A stretch of 64,000 bases of DNA from assembly GCA_021792755.1 (NCBI GenBank), contig JAJYUA010000002.1, positions 124,001 to 188,000 on the forward strand. The letters are read 5' to 3'. Source of the DNA: Pseudomonadota bacterium (GTDB lineage Bacteria > Pseudomonadota > Gammaproteobacteria > Steroidobacterales > Steroidobacteraceae). The position numbers and the translations under genes were made by a program. Below the pieces are notes generated by a model, which saw nothing but the letters and a program-made list of their open reading frames with translations, ran no database searches and had not been told where the DNA came from. This document shows positions 1 to 12,198 of the stretch, in pieces; positions within the stretch are counted from its first letter, which is position 1, and every line of letters starts with the position of its first letter.

Positions 1-812
1 AAGCGAGCCGAGATGGTGAGCCCGAGGGCGATCATGGACAAGGAGCCGAGCACGGCCAGCAGCAGCAGCAGCAGCACGCTGCCGCTGTCGTGAAAGCCGA
101 TCAGAGTCCCGACCCCGATGTACAGCGCCGCCGTGATGAAGACGGTGATGCTCAGGCGCGAGAGCACCTGGGCGCCGAGGAACTCGAACGCGGTGAGCGG
201 CGTCGCGTGCAGGCGCTTGAGAAAACCGCTCTGGCGGTACCTCAGCACGATGTAGCCGACGCCGAAGAGGCAGCTGAACATGAGGTTCATGGCCAGGATG
301 CCCGGAAAGAGCCAGTCGATGTAGCGCACCGCCTTGCCCCTCACCTGCACGCGTCGAGCGTGCGGGTCGGCGGCGAGCAGCAGCCTCTGGATGATGTAGC
401 CTTTGGGCGAGTCGGTGTTCACCCAGTAGCGCGGCGGATCGCCGGGCGCGAACAGCATGTCGATCCGCTGGCGCCTGACGTCCATCAGGCCTTCGCGCCG
501 CGAGGCCACGCGGATGAACTGCACGTAGCGCTCGCGCAGGAACGCGTCCGCCGCGCAGCGGCCGGGCGGGCACGAGCCGCGCCCCGGCGGCTGGTTCGAT
601 GCGCGCGATTGCCGCAGAGCAGGGGGCGCCGCGGCGGCTCGATGCGCGCTCAGCACGCCCACCTTGAACAGCGGCCGAGGCGGGCCGCCGAAGATGATCG
701 CCATGCCGATGATGATCGACAGCGGCAGGATCAAGGTAAAGAACAGCGCACCCCGGTCGCGCAGAAACTCGAGGTTGCGCGCATGCCAGACCGCGAGCAG
801 CCGGCGCATCAT
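1..812 (-). CDS. ABC-2 type transporter permease (3' end beyond left edge)
   Basis: This is the membrane subunit of an ABC exporter, paired with the ATPase gene that precedes it. Reading leftward from an ATG at 812, the protein opens with a short basic stretch and a first membrane segment (LFFTLILPLSIIIGMAIIF). A large soluble loop follows, then a cluster of membrane segments including LFPGILAMNLMFSCLFGVGY and a conserved RQSGFLKRLHATPLT loop, which is typical of ABC-2/DrrB-type permeases. The start overlaps the ATPase stop by four bases (ATGA), so the two are translationally coupled. The frame is still open at position 1, so the C-terminal membrane helices are missing from the window. The substrate cannot be read from sequence; drug or lipid export is typical of the family. 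Confidence 0.85.
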   Translation of the reverse strand, partial: MMRRLLAVWHARNLEFLRDRGALFFTLILPLSIIIGMAIIFGGPPRPLFKVGVLSAHRAAAAPPALRQSRASNQPPGRGSCPPGRCAADAFLRERYVQFIRVASRREGLMDVRRQRIDMLFAPGDPPRYWVNTDSPKGYIIQRLLLAADPHARRVQVRGKAVRYIDWLFPGILAMNLMFSCLFGVGYIVLRYRQSGFLKRLHATPLTAFEFLGAQVLSRLSITVFITAALYIGVGTLIGFHDSGSVLLLLLLAVLGSLSMIALGLTISAR

Positions 813-1696
813 GAGCGCAGCTCCCGACCGGTGAGCTCGAGGAACAGGTCCTCCAGGTTCGGCGGCCGGATGCGCAGGTTCTTCAACGGGACGTGCGCCG
901 AGATCAGGGTGCGCAGCGTCCCGTCCAGATCATCCGTGGTGATCTCCACGCGGTCACTCGCCTCGATGAGCTGCATCGGAAGCCGGCGGGCGGCCGGCGG
1001 GAAGTCCTGGCGGGGCAGCTCGAGCAGCACCTCGGCGAAGTGCTCCTTCAGCAGCCGCTGCGGGGGACCTTGGGCGACGATGCGGCCGCGGTCCACGATG
1101 GCGATCTCGTCGCAGAGCACTTCGGCTTCCTCCATGTAGTGCGTGGTGAGCAGGATCGTCTTGCGCTGGGCCTTGATCGACTGCACCAGTGCCCAGAAGT
1201 TGCGCCGCGCCTGCGGGTCGAGCCCGGTCGTGGGCTCATCGAGGAACAGCACCGCGGGGTCATTCACCAGCGCGATGGCGAGCAGCATCCTCTGGCGCTG
1301 CCCGCCCGAGAGCTTGCGATTGTCGCGGCGGGCGAGCTTCTCCAGGGAGCAGAGCTTCAAGACCTCGTCGATGTCGAGGCCGCGGCGGTAGAGCCCGCGG
1401 AACATCGCCACGCTCTGGCGCACCGTCAGAAAGTTCTGCAGGGCGGTCTCCTGGAAGAGGATGCCGGCCTCTTCCTGGAAGCGGGCCCTGAGCGGCTCGC
1501 CGCGATAGAGCACCTCGCCCGAGGTCGGCGCGAGGATTCCCTCCATGATCTCGACGATGGTGGTCTTGCCCGCGCCGTTGGGGCCGAGCAGCCCGAAGCA
1601 GCTGCCCTCGGGCACGGCGAACGAGACGCCGTTTACGGCGGTCAAAGCAGGGTACTGTTTGACGAGATCGCGGACCTCGAGAATCGGTGTGCTCAC
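809..1696 (-). CDS. ABC transporter ATP-binding protein (DrrA/CcmA type)
   Basis: This is the ATPase subunit that powers the ABC-2 permease encoded immediately downstream. All nucleotide-binding motifs are present in order: Walker A GPNGAGKTT, signature LSGGQRQRM, Walker B AVLFLDEPTTGLD and the switch histidine in LLTTHYMEEAE. A C-terminal domain of about 80 residues follows, as in DrrA-like exporters. I chose the GTG at 1696 because the conserved ABC fold begins five residues later (ILEVRDLVKQY). In-frame ATGs at 1726 and 1771 would add a poorly conserved leader. The gene is divergent from the metallopeptidase gene at 1788, so the promoters probably lie in or near 1697-1787. Confidence 0.9.
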   Translation of the reverse strand: MSTPILEVRDLVKQYPALTAVNGVSFAVPEGSCFGLLGPNGAGKTTIVEIMEGILAPTSGEVLYRGEPLRARFQEEAGILFQETALQNFLTVRQSVAMFRGLYRRGLDIDEVLKLCSLEKLARRDNRKLSGGQRQRMLLAIALVNDPAVLFLDEPTTGLDPQARRNFWALVQSIKAQRKTILLTTHYMEEAEVLCDEIAIVDRGRIVAQGPPQRLLKEHFAEVLLELPRQDFPPAARRLPMQLIEASDRVEITTDDLDGTLRTLISAHVPLKNLRIRPPNLEDLFLELTGRELRS

Positions 1697-1787
1697 GGTA
1701 TGCCTGATCGCTCCAGGAGCGCGCATCCTAGCCGATTGCGCCCGCACCGTCTGCCGCTCTTGCCGGTGCAAGCGCCGGCCCCCTGGT

Positions 1788-2591
1788 ATGATCGGCGGGC
1801 AGGTTGCGACGGGGTTTGCGATCGATGCGGCGGTTCCCTTGACTCCCGAGAGTGCGGCGTCCCAGTTGCTGTTGTGGCCTGAACAAGACGCCGGCTGGAG
1901 CGTGCGTGAGAGCCAACGTGCGCGACGTATGGTGGTGCGCGTCTTTCACACAGGACGGGTGGAGGTGGTGGTGCCGGCCAGAACATCGCCGCACGCGATC
2001 GAGAGCTTTCTGGCGCGGCATCGCTCCTGGATCGAGCGCAAGCGCGAGGAGATCCTCCTCAAGGCGCTTCCGCCGGCGCCCTTTCCGCCGCAGCGGATCG
2101 AGTTGGCGGCCTGCCGGGAGCTGTGGCGGGTGCATCTCGCCGGCGGGCGGGGGCGGACGAGTGCCGCCCCGGGGGCCGGGGGGCTGCTGGTGCTCTCAGG
2201 CGATGCCGGCGACCGCCGGGCGGTGCGCGCGGCGCTCATGGGCTGGCTCATGGAGCGGGCGCGGCAGGTGCTCTCGCCCTGGCTCGCCGAGTGCGCGCGC
2301 GAGCTCGGCTTCGAGTACGGGCGCGCGGTGATCCGCCGGCAGCGCACCCGCTGGGGCAGCTGCTCGACGCGCGGCACCATCAGCCTCAACTGCTGCCTGC
2401 TGTTCCAACCGGCCCCGGTGGTGCGCTACCTCATGATCCATGAGCTCGCCCACACCCGTCACATGAATCACTCGCGAGAGTTCTGGCAGTGCGTGGCGCG
2501 GCACTGTCCGCAGTATCGCCGGCTCGATCGGCGGCTGCTCGAGGGTTGGCGGGTCGTGCCTGCATGGGTGTTCGGAGAGCGGATCGAATGA
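1788..2591 (+). CDS. YgjP-like M48/DUF45 zinc metallopeptidase
   Basis: This is a predicted zinc-dependent hydrolase of the YgjP/DUF45 family. The catalytic signature HELAHTRHMNHSREFW lies near residues 218-233, giving the HExxH pair and the downstream histidine. It is preceded by RQRTRWGSCSTRGTISLNCCLL, typical of the family. The length (267 aa) is slightly above the usual 230-250 because of an N-terminal extension. The frame is open further upstream, but the ATG at 1788 is the first start after the divergent ABC genes. Its stop overlaps the start of the tryptophan dioxygenase gene (ATGA at 2588-2591), so the two are probably co-transcribed. The physiological substrate of the family is unclear. 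Confidence 0.85.
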   Translation: MIGGQVATGFAIDAAVPLTPESAASQLLLWPEQDAGWSVRESQRARRMVVRVFHTGRVEVVVPARTSPHAIESFLARHRSWIERKREEILLKALPPAPFPPQRIELAACRELWRVHLAGGRGRTSAAPGAGGLLVLSGDAGDRRAVRAALMGWLMERARQVLSPWLAECARELGFEYGRAVIRRQRTRWGSCSTRGTISLNCCLLFQPAPVVRYLMIHELAHTRHMNHSREFWQCVARHCPQYRRLDRRLLEGWRVVPAWVFGERIE

Positions 2592-3445
2592 GCAAGCGGC
2601 CCTACGAGACGTCCGAGCGTGTCGATCTGAGCGGCGAGCCGATCCATTGGGATCTCGGCTCCTCGCTCTCCTACGGCGAGTACCTGCAGCTCGACAAGGT
2701 GCTCGATGCGCAAAAGCCCTTGTCCTGCGAGCATGACGAGATGATGTTCATCATCGTGCACCAGGCATCGGAGCTGTGGATGCGCCTGATGCTGCACGAG
2801 CTCTCAGGGGTGCTCGAGTGCGTGCGCCGCGACGATCTCGGTCCCTCGTTCAAGCGCCTGACGCGGGTCTCGCGGGTGCAGACCCAGCTGCTCTCGGGCT
2901 GGGAGGTGCTCTCGACCATGACGCCGTTTGACTACTCGGCGTTTCGCAACGCGCTCGGGCGCTCCTCGGGCTTTCAGTCCTATCAGTACCGGCTGCTCGA
3001 GTTCCTGCTCGGCAACAAGAACGCCGAGCTGATCGAGGTGCACCGTCGGGACCCGCGGATCCACGAGCGGCTCACGCGCGCTCTGCAGGCGCCCTCGCTC
3101 TACGATGAGGCGCTGCGGCTGCTCAGCCGCCGCGGCTATGGCATTCCCGAGGACTATGTGATGCGGGACTTTCGCGAGCCGTACCAGCCGAGCAAGCAGG
3201 TCGCGGGCGCCTGGCTCGGGGTGTATCACAACGCGCAGAAGGACTGGGACCTGTACGAGCTCGCCGAGCGCCTGGTGGACCTCGATTACAAGTTCCAGCT
3301 CTGGCGTTTCCACCACATGAAGACGGTGGAGCGCATCATCGGCTACAAGCCCGGTACGGGCGGCACGGGCGGGGTGTCGTACCTCGCCAAGGCGCTCGAG
3401 CTGAAGTTCTTCCCCGAGCTGTGGCAGGTGCGCACGTCGATGTAA
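2588..3445 (+). CDS. kynA: Tryptophan 2,3-dioxygenase
   Basis: This heme enzyme oxidises L-tryptophan to N-formylkynurenine, the first step of the kynurenine pathway. At 285 aa it matches the bacterial family. Visible landmarks are FIIVHQASELWMRLML, containing the substrate-site histidine, LWRFHHMKTVERIIG near the heme, and the C-terminal GTGGTGGVSYL loop followed by FFPELWQVRTSM. The ATG at 2588 overlaps the stop of the upstream gene, and a longer reading frame from 2489 is only the antisense-like extension through that gene. No kynurenine formamidase or kynureninase gene is adjacent, so the rest of the pathway must be encoded elsewhere if it exists. Confidence 0.95.
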   Translation: MSKRPYETSERVDLSGEPIHWDLGSSLSYGEYLQLDKVLDAQKPLSCEHDEMMFIIVHQASELWMRLMLHELSGVLECVRRDDLGPSFKRLTRVSRVQTQLLSGWEVLSTMTPFDYSAFRNALGRSSGFQSYQYRLLEFLLGNKNAELIEVHRRDPRIHERLTRALQAPSLYDEALRLLSRRGYGIPEDYVMRDFREPYQPSKQVAGAWLGVYHNAQKDWDLYELAERLVDLDYKFQLWRFHHMKTVERIIGYKPGTGGTGGVSYLAKALELKFFPELWQVRTSM

Positions 3446-3451
3446 CGGCTC

Positions 3452-4105
3452 TTACCGCCACACCGTGCAGGCGATCCCCGCCCGGGCGGCCGCGCGCCGC
3501 GCCCACGCCGAGCCGTTGACGAGCACGCCGTGCTCGACGAGTTTCAGGTGCGCGAGGTCGCTCGCGGCGTTGCCGTAGGCGGCGGCGTGCCCGCAATGAC
3601 GTTTCCTCAGCTCGCGCAGGCAGCGAGCTTTTTCCTCGCCGCGCCGGTTGGGCGTGCTCAAATGGCCGTCCAGGCGATCGCCCCGCCAGCGCACGCCGGT
3701 GCAGATCGCCTCGTGAAAGCCCAACGCGCGCGCGATGGCCGGCACGTACAGGTCGATGGTCGCGCTCAGAAGCACCAGATGATCGCCTTCGCTGATGTGT
3801 TTGCCGATCGCCTCGCGCGCCGCCGCGAAGGTGCCGTTCGCGAGCAGGCGCGGCACGAATTGCGCCGTCCAGCGCTCGATCTCCGCGCGGGACACGCCCC
3901 CGAGGGTGGCGCGCAGCAGGGCGGATTTCAGCTCGCCGTGGCCGATCAGGCGCAGGCCGAAAGCGGCCGCCGCCGGCACCACGAGCAGCGCCCGCGGCAG
4001 CCGCCAGGGCCGTCTCAGCAGGTACCCGAGCACGTAGCGCACGAGCGTGTCGTGCCGGGTGATGGTTCCGTCGAGGTCGAAGACGGCGAGGCGCTTCGGC
4101 GACAT
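3452..4105 (-). CDS. HAD-IB family hydrolase (SerB-like phosphatase)
   Basis: This is a haloacid-dehalogenase superfamily phosphatase of the IB subclass, the group that includes phosphoserine phosphatase and related small phosphatases. Motif I is VFDLDGTITRHDTL with the nucleophile and acid at about residues 10 and 12. Motif II is VLLSAT, and motif III/IV is AAYGNAASDLAHL, in which the usual Asp-Ser-x-x-Asp becomes Asn-Ala-Ala-Ser-Asp. A helical cap lies between motifs I and II. The protein is 217 aa. It ends tail-to-tail with kynA, six bases away, and follows acnA on the same strand. The substrate cannot be assigned. Confidence 0.85.
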   Translation of the reverse strand: MSPKRLAVFDLDGTITRHDTLVRYVLGYLLRRPWRLPRALLVVPAAAAFGLRLIGHGELKSALLRATLGGVSRAEIERWTAQFVPRLLANGTFAAAREAIGKHISEGDHLVLLSATIDLYVPAIARALGFHEAICTGVRWRGDRLDGHLSTPNRRGEEKARCLRELRKRHCGHAAAYGNAASDLAHLKLVEHGVLVNGSAWARRAAARAGIACTVWR

Positions 4106-4150
4106 GTCATCAGCAGCCCCTCGAGCGGCGCTCGAGGCTGCGATGGCCGC

Positions 4151-6844
<2,694 letters not shown>

Positions 6845-6958
6845 GAGTCGAGCTCTCCGCGAGGGGGGCCAGGAAAAGGCGGCGCGGATTATAGTCTGTC
6901 CGCGGGCCGCTCGCTTCCTGTCATCAGCGCACGAGGCGCGCTGCATCGGTCCGAATTC

Positions 6959-8074
6959 CTAATACAAATTGGCGCCCGTTGCGGCTCGGGACGCCTGCTG
7001 TGCCATGACGGTCTCGATCACCGCCCCTGCGAGGCAGCGCTCGCCCTCGTACACGACGGCGTACTGACCGGGCGTGACCGCCCGCTGCGGCCGCTCGAAC
7101 AGAATCCGCGCCGCTCCACCGGGAAGCGGCTCGAGCGAGGCGGCCTGGTCGGCCTGGCGGTAGCGGACCTTGACCGCGCAGGGGAAGGGCGCCGACCGCG
7201 GGCGCGCGAGCCAGTGCACCGCAGCGGTGGTGAGCGATGAGCTGAGGAGCAGCGGATGATCCTGCCCCTGCACGACGATGAGCGCGTTGCGCGCGGTGTC
7301 CTTTGCGGCCACGTACCAGGGTAGCTGCGGGCGGCCGGGGCGCCCGCCGATGTTGAGCCCTGCGCGCTGGCCCAGGGTGTAGAAGGAGAGCCCCGCATGC
7401 TCGCCGAGCGGCTCGCCATCGGCCGACTCGATGGGGCCGGGACGATGCGCAAGATAGCGGCCGAGGAATTCACGAAACGGACGCTCGCCGACGAAGCAGA
7501 TGCCGGTGCTGTCGGGCTTGTCGAACACCGGCAGGCCCGCCTGGCGGGCCCGCTCGCGCACCTCGGCCTTGTGCAGATCCCCGATCGGCATCACGGTGCG
7601 CGCGAGCTCCGGGGCCTGCACGGCGTGCAGGAAATAACTCTGATCCTTGGCCCGATCGCGCGCCTTGTGCAGCTCGATGCCTTCACGGCCCTGCACCAGG
7701 CGGGCATAGTGGCCCGTGGCGAGCGCCTCGGCGCCGAGGCGCTCGGCGTAGCGCAGTGCCACGCCGAACTTGATTTCGCGGTTGCAGAGCACATCCGGAT
7801 TGGGAGTGCGGCCGGCGCGGTACTCCGCGAGGAAGTGCCGGAAGACCCGCGCGCGGTACTCGGCCGCGAAGCTCACCCGGTGCAGGGGGATGGCGAGCTC
7901 GGCGGCCACCGCGCGCGCATCCTGGAAATCCTGCGCCGCGGTGCAGTAGCCGTCATCGTCCTCCTCCCAGTTGCTCATGAACAGGCCGTGCACCTCCCAG
8001 CCGCGCTCCTTCATGAGCAGCGCCGCCACCGCCGAGTCGACCCCCCCGGAGAGGCCGACGATGACGCGCTTCAT
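6959..8074 (-). CDS. mnmA: tRNA-specific 2-thiouridylase MnmA
   Basis: This enzyme thiolates uridine 34 of the tRNAs for Lys, Glu and Gln using ATP and sulfur relayed from the Tus proteins. The PP-loop ATP-binding motif SGGVDS is at residues 9-14. The two catalytic cysteines are in PNPDVLCNREIKF (about residue 103) and STGICFVGERPF (about residue 200). The length (371 aa) is normal. The start overlaps the stop of nudJ by four bases. In E. coli the order is nudJ-mnmA-hflD-purB; here purB lies upstream of this cluster and no hflD is present. Confidence 0.97.
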   Translation of the reverse strand: MKRVIVGLSGGVDSAVAALLMKERGWEVHGLFMSNWEEDDDGYCTAAQDFQDARAVAAELAIPLHRVSFAAEYRARVFRHFLAEYRAGRTPNPDVLCNREIKFGVALRYAERLGAEALATGHYARLVQGREGIELHKARDRAKDQSYFLHAVQAPELARTVMPIGDLHKAEVRERARQAGLPVFDKPDSTGICFVGERPFREFLGRYLAHRPGPIESADGEPLGEHAGLSFYTLGQRAGLNIGGRPGRPQLPWYVAAKDTARNALIVVQGQDHPLLLSSSLTTAAVHWLARPRSAPFPCAVKVRYRQADQAASLEPLPGGAARILFERPQRAVTPGQYAVVYEGERCLAGAVIETVMAQQASRAATGANLY

Positions 8075-8550
8075 ATCTCGGCCGCCGCCACCGCGCCCGC
8101 CGAGTCGAGGTCGAGCTGCGCCACGTCCGCGAGCGCTAAGCGCGCCCCCGAGAGGCAGTCTTCGATGCAGCGCAGCACCAGGGGGCTGCGCAGCCGCGCC
8201 GCGCGCGCGCGGATCTGCTCGGGCGTGAGCCAGCAGGTGGCGACGATGCCCTCATCGAGCGGCTGTCCCGGGCGATGCTCGCTCACCGAGCCGCTGAAGG
8301 CGAAGCGCTTGAAGAGGCGGCCCGTGCGCGGCTGGCGCCAGAGGTACACGCCGATCAGTCCGCTGGCGCTGAAGCGCCATGCGGTCTCCTCCTGCACTTC
8401 GCGCACGATGGCCTGCAGCAGCGTCTCGCCGCGCTCGAGGTGCCCGGCGGGCTGGTTGAGCACCAGGCGTCCCTCGATGCGCTCCTCGACGAGCAGGAAG
8501 CGCCCCTCGCGCTCGGTCACGGCGGCGACGGTGATCTCCGGGGTGGACAT
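8071..8550 (-). CDS. nudJ: Nudix hydrolase, NudJ-like phosphatase
   Basis: This is a small Nudix pyrophosphatase. In E. coli, NudJ hydrolyses thiamine phosphates and nucleoside di/triphosphates. The Nudix box is complete: GHLERGETLLQAIVREVQEE at about residues 38-57. The preceding LVEERIEGRLVLNQPAGHLE and the LIGVYLWR strand are typical of NudJ. The length is 159 aa. The assignment is strengthened by the direct overlap with mnmA, which is the E. coli arrangement. It follows the uncharacterised gene at 8578 by 27 bases. Confidence 0.88.
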   Translation of the reverse strand: MSTPEITVAAVTEREGRFLLVEERIEGRLVLNQPAGHLERGETLLQAIVREVQEETAWRFSASGLIGVYLWRQPRTGRLFKRFAFSGSVSEHRPGQPLDEGIVATCWLTPEQIRARAARLRSPLVLRCIEDCLSGARLALADVAQLDLDSAGAVAAAEI

Positions 8551-8577
8551 GCCGCGGATTATAGGGCCGGACGCACC

Positions 8578-9159
8578 CTACCTGCGCGCGATGCGCAGCC
8601 CCGGCTCCGGAGCGCACGCCTCCCAGAGGTCGTCGAACTCGTGCAGGTACAGCTTGGCGACCGGCGGGTTGTCGATGTCGGCGATGCCGTCCCAGGTGTC
8701 CGAGCGCAGCCGGTACACGAGGGCGTGGCTGTCGGCGATGAGGTAGGCGCAGTGATGCTCGCGGGCGCGCAGCGTCGGCGTGCGCACCTCGATGCAACTC
8801 GAGAGCCGGCGCGCCATGGCCATGAAGCGGTGGCCATCGGCAGTGACCCGCCCGGCCTCGCAAAGCAGCACGCGCACCTTGGCGAAGGGGCGCGCCAGCA
8901 CGAAGCACTTGATGACCTCGAGGAAGGCGCTCTGATCGTACAGGTCGGGCTCGAGATCGGCGGTATAGATGGAGAGGAGCCGCTGCGCGCAGGCGGCTAT
9001 CTGGTTCACCGCCGCGCGCACCTCCGCCACCGTGGTGAGCACGGTGAGGGCCTCGACGCTGACGGTGCGGTCCGCCTGCTCCGACTCCGGCGAGTAGCGC
9101 GCGTGAGCGAGCCTCGCGAGCACATTGGTGTCATCAAGGGTGTGGGAAGACACGGGCAA
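8578..9159 (-). CDS. Conserved hypothetical protein (DUF7931-like?)
   Basis: I do not recognise a function. The protein of about 190 aa has no signal peptide or membrane segment and looks like a soluble alpha/beta fold. Segments such as LSIYTADLEPDLYDQSAF, KVRVLLCEAGRV and HHCAYLIADSHALVYRL suggest a Rossmann- or phospholipase-D-like core without obvious catalytic HKD residues. It resembles from memory the DUF7931 domain sometimes found fused to or beside GNAT acetyltransferases, but I could not verify this. Starts are non-ATG: TTG at 9159 or GTG at 9153. It lies between purB and nudJ on the same strand and is probably in the same transcription unit. Confidence 0.65.
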   Translation of the reverse strand: MPVSSHTLDDTNVLARLAHARYSPESEQADRTVSVEALTVLTTVAEVRAAVNQIAACAQRLLSIYTADLEPDLYDQSAFLEVIKCFVLARPFAKVRVLLCEAGRVTADGHRFMAMARRLSSCIEVRTPTLRAREHHCAYLIADSHALVYRLRSDTWDGIADIDNPPVAKLYLHEFDDLWEACAPEPGLRIARR

Positions 9160-9287
9160 GCATCGGCATCGCCTGCACGACAGGCTTCGGTGCCCATCTT
9201 AAGAGCCCGGCCGGCGCCGCGTCGCCGAGCCAGTCACAATTTGGGCTCCTCGCGGGTGCCGCGCGCGACCCGGCCCGCGGGCATTTG

Positions 9288-10670
9288 TCATATTGCACGC
9301 GCGAGGCGGGCGGCGAGGCCGATATAGCCGGCGGGCGTGAGCGCCTTCAGCCGGCGCTTTTCCTGCCCCGGCAGGGGCAGCGCCTCGATGAACTCGGCGA
9401 GCGCGCGCGCATCGATGGACCGCCCGCGCGTGAAAGCCTTGAGCTTCTCGTAGCCCTCCGGCACGCCCGCGGCGCGCAACACCGTCTGCACCGCCTCCCC
9501 GAGCACTTCCCACGCGCCCTCGAGATCGGCGCTCATGCGCGCTGCGTCGGCATCGACCTTGCAGAGCCCGAGCCCGAGCGAGCGCCAGGCAAGCAGCGTG
9601 TGCCCGAGCGCCACGCCGAGGTTGCGCAGCACCGTCGAGTCGGTGAGATCGCGCTGCCAGCGCGACACCGGCAGCTTCTCCGCGAAGTGGCGCAGCAGCG
9701 CGTTGGCAATGCCGAGGTTGCCCTCGGCGTTCTCGAAGTCGATGGGGTTGACCTTGTGCGGCATGGTCGAGGAGCCGACCTCGTCCGCGGCGGCGCGCTG
9801 CCTCAGGTAGCCGAGGGAGATGTAGCCCCAGAGATCCCGGCACAGGTCAAGGAGCACCACGTTGATGGCGCACAGCGCATCGCAGTACTCGCCGATCCAG
9901 TCGTGCGGCTCGATCTGCGTGGTGTAGGCGTTGAGCGTCAGGCCCTGGGACTCGATGAACGAGGCGCTGACAGCGGCCCAGTCGATCTCGGGGAGGGCGG
10001 CCTGATGGGCGTTGAAGTTGCCGACCGCGCCGTTCCACTTGCCGAGGATGTCCACCGCGCCCCAGCGCCGCTCGGCGCGCCTCAGCCGGGCGATGAAGTT
10101 GGCGATCTCCTTGCCGAGGGTGGTGGGGCTCGCCGGCTGGCCGTGCGTGCGCGCGAGCATCGGCAGATCGGCATAACGGTGGGCGAGCTCGGCGAGGGTG
10201 GCGATTCTCGCGGCCAGGGAGTCATCGAGCAGCACGCGCGCCTCGCGCAGCAGCCGGGCATAGCTGATGTTGTTGATGTCCTCGGACGTGCAGCCGAAGT
10301 GCACCAGCTCGAGCGTCGCCGCCCCGGCCCCCGCGGCCGCGAGCTGCTCGCGCACGTAGTACTCGACCGCCTTGACGTCGTGGTTGATCCGCAGCTCGAT
10401 CGCCTTGACCGCAGTGGCGCAGTCCTGCCCGGGCTCCTCGGCGAGCTCGCGGGCGCGCTCGCGCACCGCCGGCGCCAGGCTCGCGCCGGGCAGCTGCCTC
10501 ACCGCGGCGGCCAGATGCGCCAGCCACGCCGCCTCCACCCGCACGCGCTCGCGGATCAGGCCCGCCTCGGACATCAGGCGGCGAAGCGGCTCGGTGGCCG
10601 CGCGGTAACGGCCGTCGACCGGGGAGAGGGCGAGGACGGCGGGCAGATCGTCGCGGAAGCTGTCGGTCAT
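9288..10670 (-). CDS. purB: Adenylosuccinate lyase
   Basis: This enzyme catalyses two fumarate-releasing steps of purine synthesis, SAICAR to AICAR and adenylosuccinate to AMP. The 460-aa protein is closely similar to the E. coli-type PurB. Landmarks are the N-terminal LSPVDGRYR, INHDVKAVEYYVREQL, the FGCTSEDINN motif, RTHGQPASPTTLGKE and the fumarase/lyase signature GSSTMPHKVNPIDFENAEGN. I chose the ATG at 10670 because the family N terminus begins there; the open frame runs back through fumC as an antisense shadow. The gene is divergent from fumC, with about 115 bases between the starts for both promoters. Confidence 0.97.
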   Translation of the reverse strand: MTDSFRDDLPAVLALSPVDGRYRAATEPLRRLMSEAGLIRERVRVEAAWLAHLAAAVRQLPGASLAPAVRERARELAEEPGQDCATAVKAIELRINHDVKAVEYYVREQLAAAGAGAATLELVHFGCTSEDINNISYARLLREARVLLDDSLAARIATLAELAHRYADLPMLARTHGQPASPTTLGKEIANFIARLRRAERRWGAVDILGKWNGAVGNFNAHQAALPEIDWAAVSASFIESQGLTLNAYTTQIEPHDWIGEYCDALCAINVVLLDLCRDLWGYISLGYLRQRAAADEVGSSTMPHKVNPIDFENAEGNLGIANALLRHFAEKLPVSRWQRDLTDSTVLRNLGVALGHTLLAWRSLGLGLCKVDADAARMSADLEGAWEVLGEAVQTVLRAAGVPEGYEKLKAFTRGRSIDARALAEFIEALPLPGQEKRRLKALTPAGYIGLAARLARAI

Positions 10671-10784
10671 GCGCTGAACGGCAAGGCGAAGTGCTAGGAT
10701 TCGCATCATAACGCATACCGTGCCGCGCTCGCAGGCGGCCCCGCGGCACGGGCGCGGCATCGAGCGGGCCACGGAGCCATTTGC

Positions 10785-12188
<1,404 letters not shown>

Positions 12189-12198
12189 GGGCAGTGCA

